Shown here: positions 55,088 through 64,000 of the stretch, one piece after another
Layout: the number at the start of each line of letters is the position of its first letter
Position numbering within the stretch: position 1 is the stretch's first letter
Origin: Apiotrichum sp. Y4204
Taxonomy: Eukaryota; Basidiomycota; Tremellomycetes; Trichosporonales; Trichosporonaceae
Assembly (NCBI GenBank): GCA_025531455.1
Contig: JAMYHL010000010.1
Location: forward strand, 434,001 to 498,000
DNA length: 64,000 nt
Reading direction: 5' to 3'
The notes under the pieces: model-generated
Databases searched by the model: none
What the model was told of the DNA's origin: nothing
The model's input: only the letters and a program-made list of their open reading frames with translations
Program-made: the position numbers and the translations under genes

Positions 55088-58000
55088 GGCCGAAGCCCGC
55101 TAGCTTGCTCCAACTGACGGTCCTAACATTCTCCATACCGCACCCCCATTCATGTTTATCAGACTCCCCGACGCGCCGAAGCCCTTGACAGTTGGTCGGG
55201 CATGTCGCCGGGCCGGTCACGACCGTTACCCATGAATTGGGCCACAGGTCACGCACGGTATACGATAACACGCTGCAAATTTGTTAGATGGCGATGAGAC
55301 AAACGTTCTGTGCATTCTACGCCTTCTGCGCCTCCTGACAAAACATTCTTGCGTCTTCCACAAAGGCGAGAAATGCAGAACACCCGAATCGCATCTACTG
55401 GCGCGCGCACGCGACCCCATAACGCACAATTGCAGTAGCGCGACCGTGAGCACCCCGTTCCGCCTGGTCTCGGGCAGGGCGCGAAACGCCTCCGGCCAGA
55501 ATGTCTCACCACTCCTGAAGGCCCTGCAGCCCTCCGGCTACAGCCGTATCGGCGTCCGCGGAGGGGTAGGGGCCGCCGGCACGGGCGGCGTACTTTGGTT
55601 CTGGGTCGGCGACTCGACTGAGCGTAGCGGCCATCTAGATCCACTCACCGCAAAAACTGCACTCGAGTACGACGCCTGTATGGCCAGTGTGTACTCCCCT
55701 CCGACTCCATCGGCCACTTCGGCGTACGACGTTCTATGCCCTGCGCCAGGCGCAGTTGCACCCTGGCGCACGCGGCCTGGAAGCTATTAGCTCTCTGCAA
55801 ACGAGGCTTGAGGGTGGCTCGGTTACTGGCTGGCGAATCATTCATTCATTGCGTTTCCTGTCCTGGCGCTTTCGAACAAAAGCACAGGCCATGAGAACAA
55901 GGGTCGTGGCGGACTGGACATGCCATCTCCATCTCTCTGCCGGGCCGTGCACGCCATGCCGTCGGTCGTCGCCGCCAACATGAGCGATCCAGTGGCCCCA
56001 GCTGGCCCAGGTGTTAGCTCGCCAACAATGCCCGACGCTCATCGTCGCTGGCAGCTACCGACCCGCGGCCAGCGTCTAGCGCCCTCGGCCCAACGGCCTC
56101 CTGTGACCGCCCACGCCGTGTTGCCCGAGCCTGGCCGAGGTGATCGCTCTCACGTATCTCTCACAATCTCGGGTCTTGCTCTGCAAAATGCCACATCACA
56201 TCAGACACTTCACAGAACAGATTCCCTCGTTCGCATATCCGAGGGCCGCTGGCTTCCTGGCACTTCTCTCGTCATCCGTGAGGGGAATCCAAGCGATCTG
56301 GAGCAACTTAGGTGCGGAGACAAAGGAGGCCTGTCATCCTGCGATGTGGTCATCACCCGGGCTGAGCCGGTTCTGGAACGAGTCCAGGGCCCCCGGTCAT
56401 TAGAGAAGTTGCAAGGCGACCAGGGTACAGGGCTGCCTTGGCTCGCCTAAACTCTTCAACACGTAGCCAATAGATCAGTCGTCGCCAGTCCCAACGACTT
56501 CTGCATTGGGTGTAATGCCGCTCGTGCACGTTAGCCATCAGGCCATCAGCCAGGAACCCGGCCGGCCCGTGAATCTTGCCGGCATCGAAGGAGTGGGGAC
56601 GCCAGATGCCGCTTCTGGTCATGTCTGTCGCCTTGTCTGAGCGCGGTTCCCCACAGTTTCCACAAACCCGATGACTGAACAGAAAACCCCAGGCCGAACA
56701 GAACCCAGTATAGCTTATCTTTCCCCCCATCAGGCCATCAAGCGCCAAAGGCCCAGGAATCAGAGACCAGAAAAAGAACTCGCAGCCACAAAACAGCTAG
56801 CCACCTGACCAGCTGATGAGGTCGGTGCGTTTCAGACCCCATGGGACCCCTGTGGGTCTCCGGATCGCGATGCCGGCAGCGACACTGTCCACCTACGTCG
56901 GGTTTCCCGAAGTAGAAGATGCATGGATGAGATTATGGGTTGCAGGTACGCAGGTACGCCGGGGGAGGAGCCAGGAGTGGGGGGAGATGGGGGAGGCTGA
57001 TGGAGCACGCGGTATGTGGGCGACTTGCGACTCGCGTCTCGTCTACCTCCGGGTATCCGGTGTAACCATTACCGACATGATGTCAAAGCCGTGCATCGCG
57101 AGGTCTTACGTTCTTGCTCTCAGATCCGGCTGTCTGAGAAATCTCAGCAGGCACGTTCACACATTCTCTGTGCCTCTTCATGACGAGAGCAGGGCACTGA
57201 ACGCGCTCCGAAAGAAGAATGGAATGGAAGGGTACGCGGAGGGGCGCGGGCATCCATCAGCGTGTGGCGCGTTGCACATGATACAGCCGCAACTCTCCGT
57301 CTTTGATCTCTTTGTCCTCTCGGTATTGCTCCCATTCCAATCCGAGGCATCTGAAACGCACTCTTGGCGCAGATTATGACGCTTCCCATGACCATGACCC
57401 CGGTCAACCCCAAATCCGACTCTTGCACTCTAATGTTACTGCATGCCGCCGCCACTGGCAGCACGCAGCGCGCAGCGATACCAGCTCCGAGGATTCCGGA
57501 GCGTCGACCCCAACTTTAAACAAAGTACGACGCTGGAGTCGGTATGCATCGTGCGTCCCATGATAGTCTGCGCGTGATCTTGGCGGTTAGGTTGGAGGTC
57601 GTGCGGATAGGGCGATCTTGGAATGTCATGGCTGACTCTGGCCTCGACCTCAGGATCGCAGATCGTGAGAAATCAAGATCGTGATATGGTCTGTCGTGAC
57701 ATGCCTGCCTGTTTCTCCGAACGATCCGGCGTCGTCGGACGGACAGCTGACCAAACTCGGAGATAGCGCGATGCCGGTGCTTGTCTGAGCTCGTTGCTAT
57801 CACCCGACGAAAGAGCTGCAGCTTGGAGAGTGAACTTGACTCGGTCTCCACGACGAGGACATGGGACAAGCAATGGCGACAAAGCGCCACCCAAGTACGC
57901 AAGCAAGGTGCAGTCATGCCCGACACACAATCCGCACTGTTCACCTCGCCGAAGACGATCCCACCACAGCGCCGGAACACGCCCCTGTTCCCGGCGATTG

Positions 58001-58440
58001 CAACGGACCTGGATGTCGGCTCCGATGGGTCGAAGAGCGCGGCGCAGCCGTCAGCACCCCGCTTGCCGCCGCCGTCTCCCTTCGATCATATCCGTTCCAG
58101 TCTCAGGTGGACGGGACATATCCCCCCTTGTGGCTTGCCATCGATCCCGCTGATACGGCTTATCGCACCCTGTTCCCAACGTACTGTACCTGTCCCGACG
58201 TCTCCTGACAGTATCATGAGTGGAGTCCTGCAGTTACTGTACTGAGTGCAATATGTTAGACCTGAATCCTGCAGTCAGTGGGTGCGGTGTGTCGGAAGCG
58301 GACCTGGCTTCTGACATGAGGTCTCGGATCGGCTCTGTATCGGACCTCTGGAGTTCAGACACAGACACGGTGCATTCCGCGACCTCTTGACCCTAAATAA
58401 CAACATTCCGGTCTCTGTTCCCCGGTCGAGTCCCTTCTTC

Positions 58441-59954
58441 TCACAAGACGAAAACGGTCTTGCCGATTTTGTTCTGCTCAAAGAGCTCGTAGTACTGGAA
58501 CGTCAGCTTGCCCGCGACATCTTCGCACCCACCTTCTCCGCCTCGTCGAGGCCGACCTTGTGCTCGATAAAGCCCGAAAACAGGTCCTGGTTGTCGCGCA
58601 GGATCTGCATCGCCGCCGGCGTAAAAGTACGCACCGAGCAGCGGCCAAACTGCAGGCGGAGGCTGCGGTCAGAACTGCATCCTGAACCACCGTTACGCAC
58701 TTCTTGCCGTACAGCGCGGGGCCGGGGATGGTGACGTCGTGGGTGTGCACGCCGCACGAGGAGACAAAGCCGAACGGGCGCACGAGGTCGACGGCCGTGT
58801 CGACCGCGCCGGGGTGGCCGACAATCTCGAGGGCTGCGTCCGCGCCCCTGCCCTCCGTCGCCTCCAGCACCGCCTGCTTCAGCTCGTCGCCCTTGAGCGC
58901 GATCGCGCCGTGCTTGCGCGCAGCCTCGAGGCGGTGTTCCGCCAAATCAGTCGCGAAAACCTTCTCAAACATGGTCACCGCAGAAGAGATCGCACACAGG
59001 CCAACCTGCCGTCAGGGACATTCTCGCTGCTGCTCTCACCGGCCCACAGCCGATAATGACGGCGACACCGCGCTTGCCCTGCGGCTGGGACACCTGGCCC
59101 TGGGCAAAGTTGCTGTCCTGCACCTGCCCGTCGTCGAGTGCGTGGCGCGCGTTGTACGCCGCATAGTATCCCGTCGGGAGGATGTCCGCCATGAGAAGCA
59201 ACAGCTCAGGCTTGATGTCCTTCGGCGCCGGAAGGAGACTCGCCTCCGCCTCGGGGATGCGCACGTACTCGGCCTGCGCGCCGGCCGTCGCTGCCGTACC
59301 CAGGAGTGCGCCGCCGCCGTTGCAGCGCGCCGTGTAGCCCTGCTTGCAGTAGAAGCAGGTGCCTGATGTCAGGTTGAGCGCGTTGGGAAGCCTTCACGAC
59401 GGTCGATAAAGCCTCCTCCCCTTCCCCCCATCCTCGGTGGATGTAGCATCTGTTCGGGACATTGCTCCCTGCCAGTTGGTGCCCCAGATTCCTTCTCGCC
59501 TACGCCCGTCTGTCCGTCGCCCTAGCGATCCACACAGTGTTATCCGCTCGCTGCAACCTCCCCTTCCAACCCTAGCGGCCCACTGGTACTCACCACACGA
59601 AGTCGAGAACGGCACGCAGACCCTATCGCCCAGCTTCCACTTCTTGACACCGTCTCCGACGGCAACAACCTCGCCAACCGCCTCGTGGCCGATTACAAAG
59701 TCGTACGGCCCCGACTGGTGACCGCGGTAGATGTGGAGATCGGAGCCTGCAGTCAGCAATGGAACGAAAACCCCGTGTGGCAGTGCCCAGTGTCGCAGTG
59801 TCGCAGTGTACGCACCACAGAGACCAGCGAAAGACGTCTTGATGATTGCGTCGTTGGGCTTTTCGATCTTGGGGCTCGGCACTTCCTCGACCTTGACCTT
59901 AAATGGCTCCTTGACGATCACGGCCTTCATTGTCGGTGGGACGGAGACGGTCAT
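58441..59954 (-). CDS. Zinc-dependent medium-chain alcohol/polyol dehydrogenase
   Basis: Six exons, complement of 58441..58494, 58533..58662, 58701..59005, 59040..59362, 59594..59746 and 59816..59954, encode about 367 residues. The catalytic zinc site includes FAGLCGSDLHIYRGH and IGHEAVGEVVAVGDGV. The structural zinc loop CGTCFYCKQGYTARC has all four cysteines. The Rossmann motif is IIGCGPVGLCAI, and the C-terminal half has YGKNLRLQFGRCSVRTF and VGLDEAEKYYELFEQ. It oxidises an alcohol or polyol with NAD(P); the pattern is closest to glutathione-independent formaldehyde/polyol dehydrogenase-like members, but the substrate is not deducible. Intron lengths are uneven: 231 nt after exon 2, but only 34 and 38 nt flanking exon 4. 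The ATG at 59954 starts the conserved MKAVIVKEPFKVKVEEVP strand region closely. It is divergent from the HD gene. Confidence 0.92.
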
Positions 59955-60721
59955 GGTTGCTGTGCTTGCTGTGCGTACTGTGCGATGGGCGTAGAAGTGA
60001 AGATGAGATGAACAGAGAACAATCAACACTCAATCCGCACTTCACCATCACCAACCCCCGTATTGTACAGCACTCGCATCCTCATCCCATCATCATCGCT
60101 TCCCCACAGTAGAAACCTCGGTCACCAGACGGCCGTATCGGCAACCAGGGATCTACATTCCTGCATTGTGGGGAATATGGAGATAACTGCGCACAGCACA
60201 CGGGTTGAGAAGTGGTATACGTGGTATTGTTGAGAAGCACGAGGTGGGCTTCATCGGTCCGCCGCGGCTCGCGATAAGCGACAATCGGCATTCGGCTTTC
60301 TCCCGTCCAATAGCTCTTGGTATAGCGCGTACAGCCCCACCATCCGACACGTGCCCCCGCGGGCCACTGGCCGCCAATACGCGCTACTGGTGCACATCCC
60401 CTCGGCCGTAGTCAGCCCCACGGCGCTGGTAACGCCGAGAGCGTGAATAATAGCGAGCGGGCTGTGCATGATGGTGGTGAGCCTTAGCCGATGTGGAGTT
60501 CTGGGCCTATGGACGTGGAATTACGGTCAGAGTCACGTGATGCCACGTGAGAGTGACGTTATGCGTGGCCCACCCCGTGTTCCGTGTTTGTTTCGTTGTG
60601 CCTGTCGGATCAGGATGAGGAACAACAACAGACCGCGACGATTGCAGTTCCGCACTCTGACCAGTTTCTCATCTCATCAGAACATATCTCTCCTCCAAGG
60701 ATTCAACCACACGACCACAGC
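59955..60721. promoter_or_regulatory. Divergent spacer between dehydrogenase and HD-domain genes
   Basis: This 767 bp must contain both promoters. Near 60533-60552, GTCACGTGATGCCACGTGA contains two CACGTG E-boxes 12 bp apart, about 180 bp upstream of the HD-gene start. CACGTG is bound by fungal bHLH factors such as Cbf1/Pho4-type proteins, but which factor acts here is unknown. Confidence 0.5.
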
Positions 60722-61825
60722 ATGACAGACGACCCTGCGCCATACCCTTACGCAGGGTACACCCCGCCAAGCGGCAAGTTCGCCTCGGGGTATCTCCAGA
60801 CCCTCGACTTCAGCGTCCCGGGCCGAGTGGTGGTCGACGATGAGATGTACGGCACACACACCATCACCGAGGCGGTACTCGTCGCGCTGCTGGGGTGTGC
60901 AAGCTTGCAACGCCTTCGAGGTGTAGGGCAGCACGGGATCACGGGGCTGCTGGGCCTCACGCCGCCAGTCACGCGCCTCGAGCATTCCGTCGGCGCGATG
61001 ATCCTCGTGCGCGCCGTCGGCGCGTCCCTCGCCGAGCAGATTGCCGGCCTCCTCCACGACATATCCCACACGGTCCTCAGCCACGTCATTGATTGGGCAC
61101 TCTCGGCAGGAACCGATAGCTTCCACGAGGTCCACAAGGACCGCTACGTTGCGACTACTGAAATACCCGCCATCCTCACTCAGTTCGGGTACGCACTGCA
61201 CTCGACGCCGGACACGCCGAGCGTGATGGACGAAGAGCGCTTTCCACTCGTGGAACGCCCCGCGCCGCACCTCTGCGCCGACAGACTCGACTACGGCCTC
61301 CGTGACTCGGTCTCCTTTGGCAAGCTGTCCCGCGAAGACGCCCGTGGAGTATTCGCCGCGCTCGCCGCACATCCGGACGTGCACTCCGCGTCCCGCCTCC
61401 TCGTCGTGCGGGACCCGCAGCTCGCGCTCCGCCTCGCACAGGCGTACATGGCGTCAGACCGGGACGTGTGGTCGAACCCCGCCCACGTGGACATGTACCG
61501 CCGCTCGGGCAAGCTCATCGGCGAGATGGTGCGTTCGGGGGCTGTTCCCGAGGAGCAGCTGTGGCGGCTGTCGGACGCCGAGTTCTGGGCGATTCTCCGC
61601 GCCCGCTCCGGACCCGAGGGCGTCGCGGTCCTTGATGCCCTCGAGAGCGGGCCGCCGAATCCCAACGGCCTGGCCCTCCCTCGCGCCGCCAAAGTGCGGA
61701 CTATTGACCCAGACATCGATGTTGGTGATGCCGAGCCGCGGCCGCTGTCGAGCCTTCTCCCGGAATGGAAGGAGGAGCGCGCGGCATATATCGCCTCAAG
61801 GGAGGCGCAGCGGTGTTCGGACTGA
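60722..61825 (+). CDS. HD-domain phosphohydrolase (SAMHD1/COG1078-like)
   Basis: A single exon encodes 367 residues. The HD metal site is visible: TRLEHSVG (R85, H88), LLHDISHTVLSH (H112, D113, H116, H121) and CADRLDYGLRD (D187). The spacing of these motifs matches the dNTPase/SAMHD1-like HD superfamily, and MYGTHTITEAVLVALLGCASLQRLRGVGQHG resembles the conserved N-terminal block. Family members hydrolyse nucleotides or other phosphoesters. The lack of SAM or allosteric modules makes the physiological substrate unclear. The gene has no intron, which is unusual here, and has homologous architecture to short bacterial proteins, so horizontal origin is possible but untested. The ATG at 60722 is the first in frame beside the conserved N-terminus. 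Confidence 0.87.
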   Translation: MTDDPAPYPYAGYTPPSGKFASGYLQTLDFSVPGRVVVDDEMYGTHTITEAVLVALLGCASLQRLRGVGQHGITGLLGLTPPVTRLEHSVGAMILVRAVGASLAEQIAGLLHDISHTVLSHVIDWALSAGTDSFHEVHKDRYVATTEIPAILTQFGYALHSTPDTPSVMDEERFPLVERPAPHLCADRLDYGLRDSVSFGKLSREDARGVFAALAAHPDVHSASRLLVVRDPQLALRLAQAYMASDRDVWSNPAHVDMYRRSGKLIGEMVRSGAVPEEQLWRLSDAEFWAILRARSGPEGVAVLDALESGPPNPNGLALPRAAKVRTIDPDIDVGDAEPRPLSSLLPEWKEERAAYIASREAQRCSD

Positions 61826-62179
61826 GGCATTCGTGGAGTGTAGATATAGTACCATTTCATGCATTGTAGCTTAGTAAAACAGTGTGATTGCACCGCCGGT
61901 GCCATTGGCAAGGAGCTGAAACTTCTGTACCTGGCACCCCGAGCTCGTGTGCTGTACACCTGGACACGCGTCTGGTGATAGTTCGGGACTCCAACTTCTT
62001 GCACACATCCCTGCCTCCTGTGCTACCGCGCTCAGTGAAGTACAGCTGATGTTCATACTCCAGATTCTACAGCTATTTAGTAGATGGCCAAGATATGTGC
62101 CGGGGTATTCCGTCGGTGGATGTGGGATGTATGCTGAAGAGAAGCAATGGGCAGAGAAGTGTCATGGCCGCAGACGTTA
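61826..62179. other. Convergent spacer, no gene seen
   Basis: About 350 bp between the HD gene (+) and the calpain-like gene (-), expected to hold both 3' UTRs. Nothing else was recognised. Confidence 0.55.
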
Positions 62180-63448
62180 CTATGTCGAAACGACCTTGGC
62201 AGTCGCAAGGGTGAGCACCTGGCTGTCCCCTTCGAGCGACACTTCGGGATTCGGGTCAACCGAAACTTCCACCTTGGGTTTCTTCTCGTTGTTCTGCCCT
62301 GTCGAGTGCTCGTTCTGCTTCTCCGCATCGTCCCCACCCGCACCTTTACCATCCTCCGTCTTCCCACCCTTATCACTCTTCACGCCTTCCGTAGTCTGGG
62401 AGTTCGTCTTGGCGCCCACCTCAAACGGGTCCCTGGACTCCTCCTTGCTCAGCGAACCCTCCACGACGGTCCCGTTCTCGCTCTCGTTGGTGGGCAAGGC
62501 GGTGACGTTCCGGAAGCGAATGTACGAGCTCATGTCTTGGAAAATGTCCTCGAGCTTGTGGCGCTGCGTGTCCTGCCACGGATTGCGGACGGTGACGAGG
62601 CGCTGTCCGTCCACCTCCTCGGTCCCCTCGATAGTGTACGCGTGGTACGGGATGAGCGTCTTGGTGCCGCCCTTGTCCTCGCCCTTGGTCGTGATCAGCA
62701 CGGGGATAGTTTCGTGGAGCTTGAGGTTTTTCCAGATCTTCTCCTTGTCTTCAGACATCCACGCGCCCGATGGCACGCCCGAGAGCAACTCGAGCGCCTT
62801 GGCCGGATATCCGCCCGTCTTGAAGATGTCCGGCTGCCCCTTGTCGTTGTACAGGCGCTGCACGGCCGTCTCGACCGCCGCTGGCCACCAGTACACGGAT
62901 CCAGCCGAGTTTTGGCCCAGCAGGTCTTTTGAGAGCGCGGCGTCGAGGTAGTTTACGCTGTAGACGTGCTTTTTGCCGTCGAGTGTTAGGATGACATTCA
63001 CATGGTCAGAGTAGATTTGGCCATTATTTGTCCCGAAGCGCTCGATAAAGAATGACGGATATCGCATCGCCATGGCTACCATTGCAACGTCAAGCCAGCA
63101 ATCGGGCATGCCACCTGGCACAGTTAGCTGTTGAGTTCGAGAAGAGGTATCAGCTATTTGCATACCTTGGCGGACATCACGGTGGTTGGGGCCGAGCTGT
63201 CCCCACAAGGGCACAGACGGGACGCCCTTGTCGTCCATGCGCACCCTGGTGGTCATGCCGAGGATGCCGATGGGAATGTCGATACCCCCCTCAGCCTCCT
63301 TCTGACCGTTGGGTGTGACGGCCTTGGTTTTGTTCGGGTTGATCTTGATCGGCTTGAACTCCTGGCGTGGCTGCAGGTCCAGGGGGGCCGCTACGACTGC
63401 CCCGAGAATTGTCAGGACGACAGTCAGGTGTGCGAGTGACCACTTCAT
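62180..63448 (-). CDS. Secreted calpain-like cysteine protease
   Basis: Two exons, complement of 62180..63114 and 63166..63448, give about 405 residues. A signal peptide is evident (HLTVVLTILGAVVAAP). The calpain catalytic layout follows: Q94 with C100 in VRQGGMPDCWLDVAMVAMA, H252 in IPYHAYTIEG, and N272 in VRNPWQD. The Gln-Cys spacing of six equals that of classic calpains. The 51-nt intron (63115-63165) is in frame, so the exon also reads through, but only its removal restores the Q-GGxPDCW motif. C2-like, C2 and EF-hand domains are absent. The last 90 residues form a hydrophilic low-complexity tail (EGVKSDKGGKTEDGKGAGGDDAEK). Most calpains are cytosolic, so a signal peptide is unusual. The substrate and any calcium need are unknown. 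Confidence 0.86.
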   Translation of the reverse strand: MKWSLAHLTVVLTILGAVVAAPLDLQPRQEFKPIKINPNKTKAVTPNGQKEAEGGIDIPIGILGMTTRVRMDDKGVPSVPLWGQLGPNHRDVRQGMQIADTSSRTQQLTVPGGMPDCWLDVAMVAMAMRYPSFFIERFGTNNGQIYSDHVNVILTLDGKKHVYSVNYLDAALSKDLLGQNSAGSVYWWPAAVETAVQRLYNDKGQPDIFKTGGYPAKALELLSGVPSGAWMSEDKEKIWKNLKLHETIPVLITTKGEDKGGTKTLIPYHAYTIEGTEEVDGQRLVTVRNPWQDTQRHKLEDIFQDMSSYIRFRNVTALPTNESENGTVVEGSLSKEESRDPFEVGAKTNSQTTEGVKSDKGGKTEDGKGAGGDDAEKQNEHSTGQNNEKKPKVEVSVDPNPEVSLEGDSQVLTLATAKVVST

Positions 63449-64000
63449 TTTGCGAGTTAGTTGGTTCGTGTTGTTAGGGAGTGGGAGGGAAAGTGAGAGT
63501 GACGGTGAAAGAGTGTGAGGGAGCGACGTTGTTAGCGGGAACGGCAGAGGCGTGAGTGGTGAAAACCCCAGACCACTTTGGGACGATTCCAGATCGATAG
63601 AAGCGCAGAACCGGCTGCGGTGACAAGGTCACAAGAAAAAAGTAATGAAAGGAATCAAGGAATGAAGATGAATGAAAGAGAGAGAAGTGGAGAAAGAGAA
63701 TTCGACGACAGAGTAGACACAGCGGTATGGTGTCGTCACCCCGGTCATGAAAGTGTCGTCGCGTGTCGGTGGAACAGTGGAGTGCCCGGCCAGAAATCAC
63801 ACCTCGCACCACCGCACAGGACAAGGTCGCACCTCCGCTGCATTAGGGTTCACAGCGATGCATGCCGATGCACGTTGAGCACCTGGACACACCGCAAGCT
63901 CCCAATGTGACTCTTTCTGCAGCGCAATGTATACGTGCCATGCCTTTCGCAAACTTAGCCAGGGGCTGCATCCTCCCCGCCTGGCACGGTTGGTTGGCTT
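63449..64000. other. Upstream region of the calpain-like gene, no gene seen
   Basis: The last 550 bp should contain the promoter of the calpain-like gene (minus strand). A purine-rich stretch at 63640-63700 on the plus strand corresponds to a pyrimidine-rich leader on the gene's strand. No other feature was recognised before the window ends. Confidence 0.45.

Larger units (their letters stand above)
50812..58440. other. 7.6-kb gene desert
   Basis: No frame on either strand shows a recognisable domain, transmembrane pattern or chain of splice-compatible exons. Open frames are short and overlapping on both strands (for example 52489-53127, 55920-56450 and 56816-57379), as expected in non-coding GC-rich DNA. 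The sequence contains short tandem repeats (AAACGAGC x3 at 53251, a CAGAGGGTCC-like run at 53065-53108, a 20/21-bp duplication at 55047). I see no transposase, reverse transcriptase, long terminal repeat or tRNA. Non-coding RNA, fast-evolving genes or relics cannot be excluded by eye. Confidence 0.5.

Noticed and set aside
55920..56450. 176-codon plus-strand frame in the gene desert
   Set aside because: Composition resembles the surrounding non-coding DNA; no domain, no splice continuity.
56816..57379. 187-codon plus-strand frame in the gene desert
   Set aside because: No motif or hydrophobic pattern, no leader, and competing frames exist on the other strand.
1..64000. Transposons, integrated viruses, CRISPR arrays or a biosynthetic gene cluster
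   Set aside because: No transposase, reverse transcriptase, integrase, terminal repeats, capsid-like proteins, spacer arrays or core biosynthetic enzymes were recognised on either strand.

Overview
This is nuclear DNA from a GC-rich, intron-rich fungus, most likely a basidiomycetous yeast near the Tremellomycetes/Trichosporonales. Coding regions carry many introns. Most are 34-60 nt with GTGAGT/GTAAGT-type donors and CTGAC or CTAAC just upstream of the acceptor; a few are 136-231 nt. Eukaryotic housekeeping genes and two intron-containing nuclear tRNA genes rule out a prokaryote. The order-level assignment is inference from gene style only.

Layout. 1-20.4 kb is dense housekeeping: the 3' part of an ERMP1/Pff1-like membrane protease gene, the replisome hub CTF4 (-), mitoribosomal protein mL54 (+), a JTB-like membrane protein (-), proteasome ATPase RPT6 (+), ARP6 (+), the ER cargo receptor ERV29/SURF4 (+), an unrecognised acidic protein (-) and cohesin regulator PDS5 (+). 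A pyrimidine-rich, gene-free 4.9 kb then leads into an unusual Rab-like GTPase at 25.2-27.9 kb, which has a very long N-terminus and about 355 residues between its G4 and G5 motifs. Two tRNA genes (Cys-GCA and Leu-AAG, both with introns) lie at 28.6-29.5 kb.

29.7-51 kb is more accessory: an AtuA/DUF1446-type protein, a Ctr copper transporter divergent from a ferric/cupric reductase (a copper/iron uptake module with clustered GATA sites between them), two paralogous thioredoxin-fold (AhpC/TSA_2) proteins with long disordered N-termini flanking a GFA-type glutathione-associated enzyme, and a large disordered protein carrying a duplicated FFDDLAFLEE motif. 50.8-58.4 kb shows no credible gene. 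58.4-63.5 kb holds a zinc alcohol/polyol dehydrogenase (-) divergent from an intronless HD-domain phosphohydrolase (+), which converges on a secreted calpain-like cysteine protease (-).

Functional links. The Ctr/reductase pair fits reductive metal uptake: the reductase would make Cu(I)/Fe(II) and Ctr imports Cu(I). CTF4 and PDS5 both act in replication-coupled cohesion but are separate loci here. Exon joins were built by hand from splice consensus, reading-frame continuity and family conservation, without transcripts or alignments.
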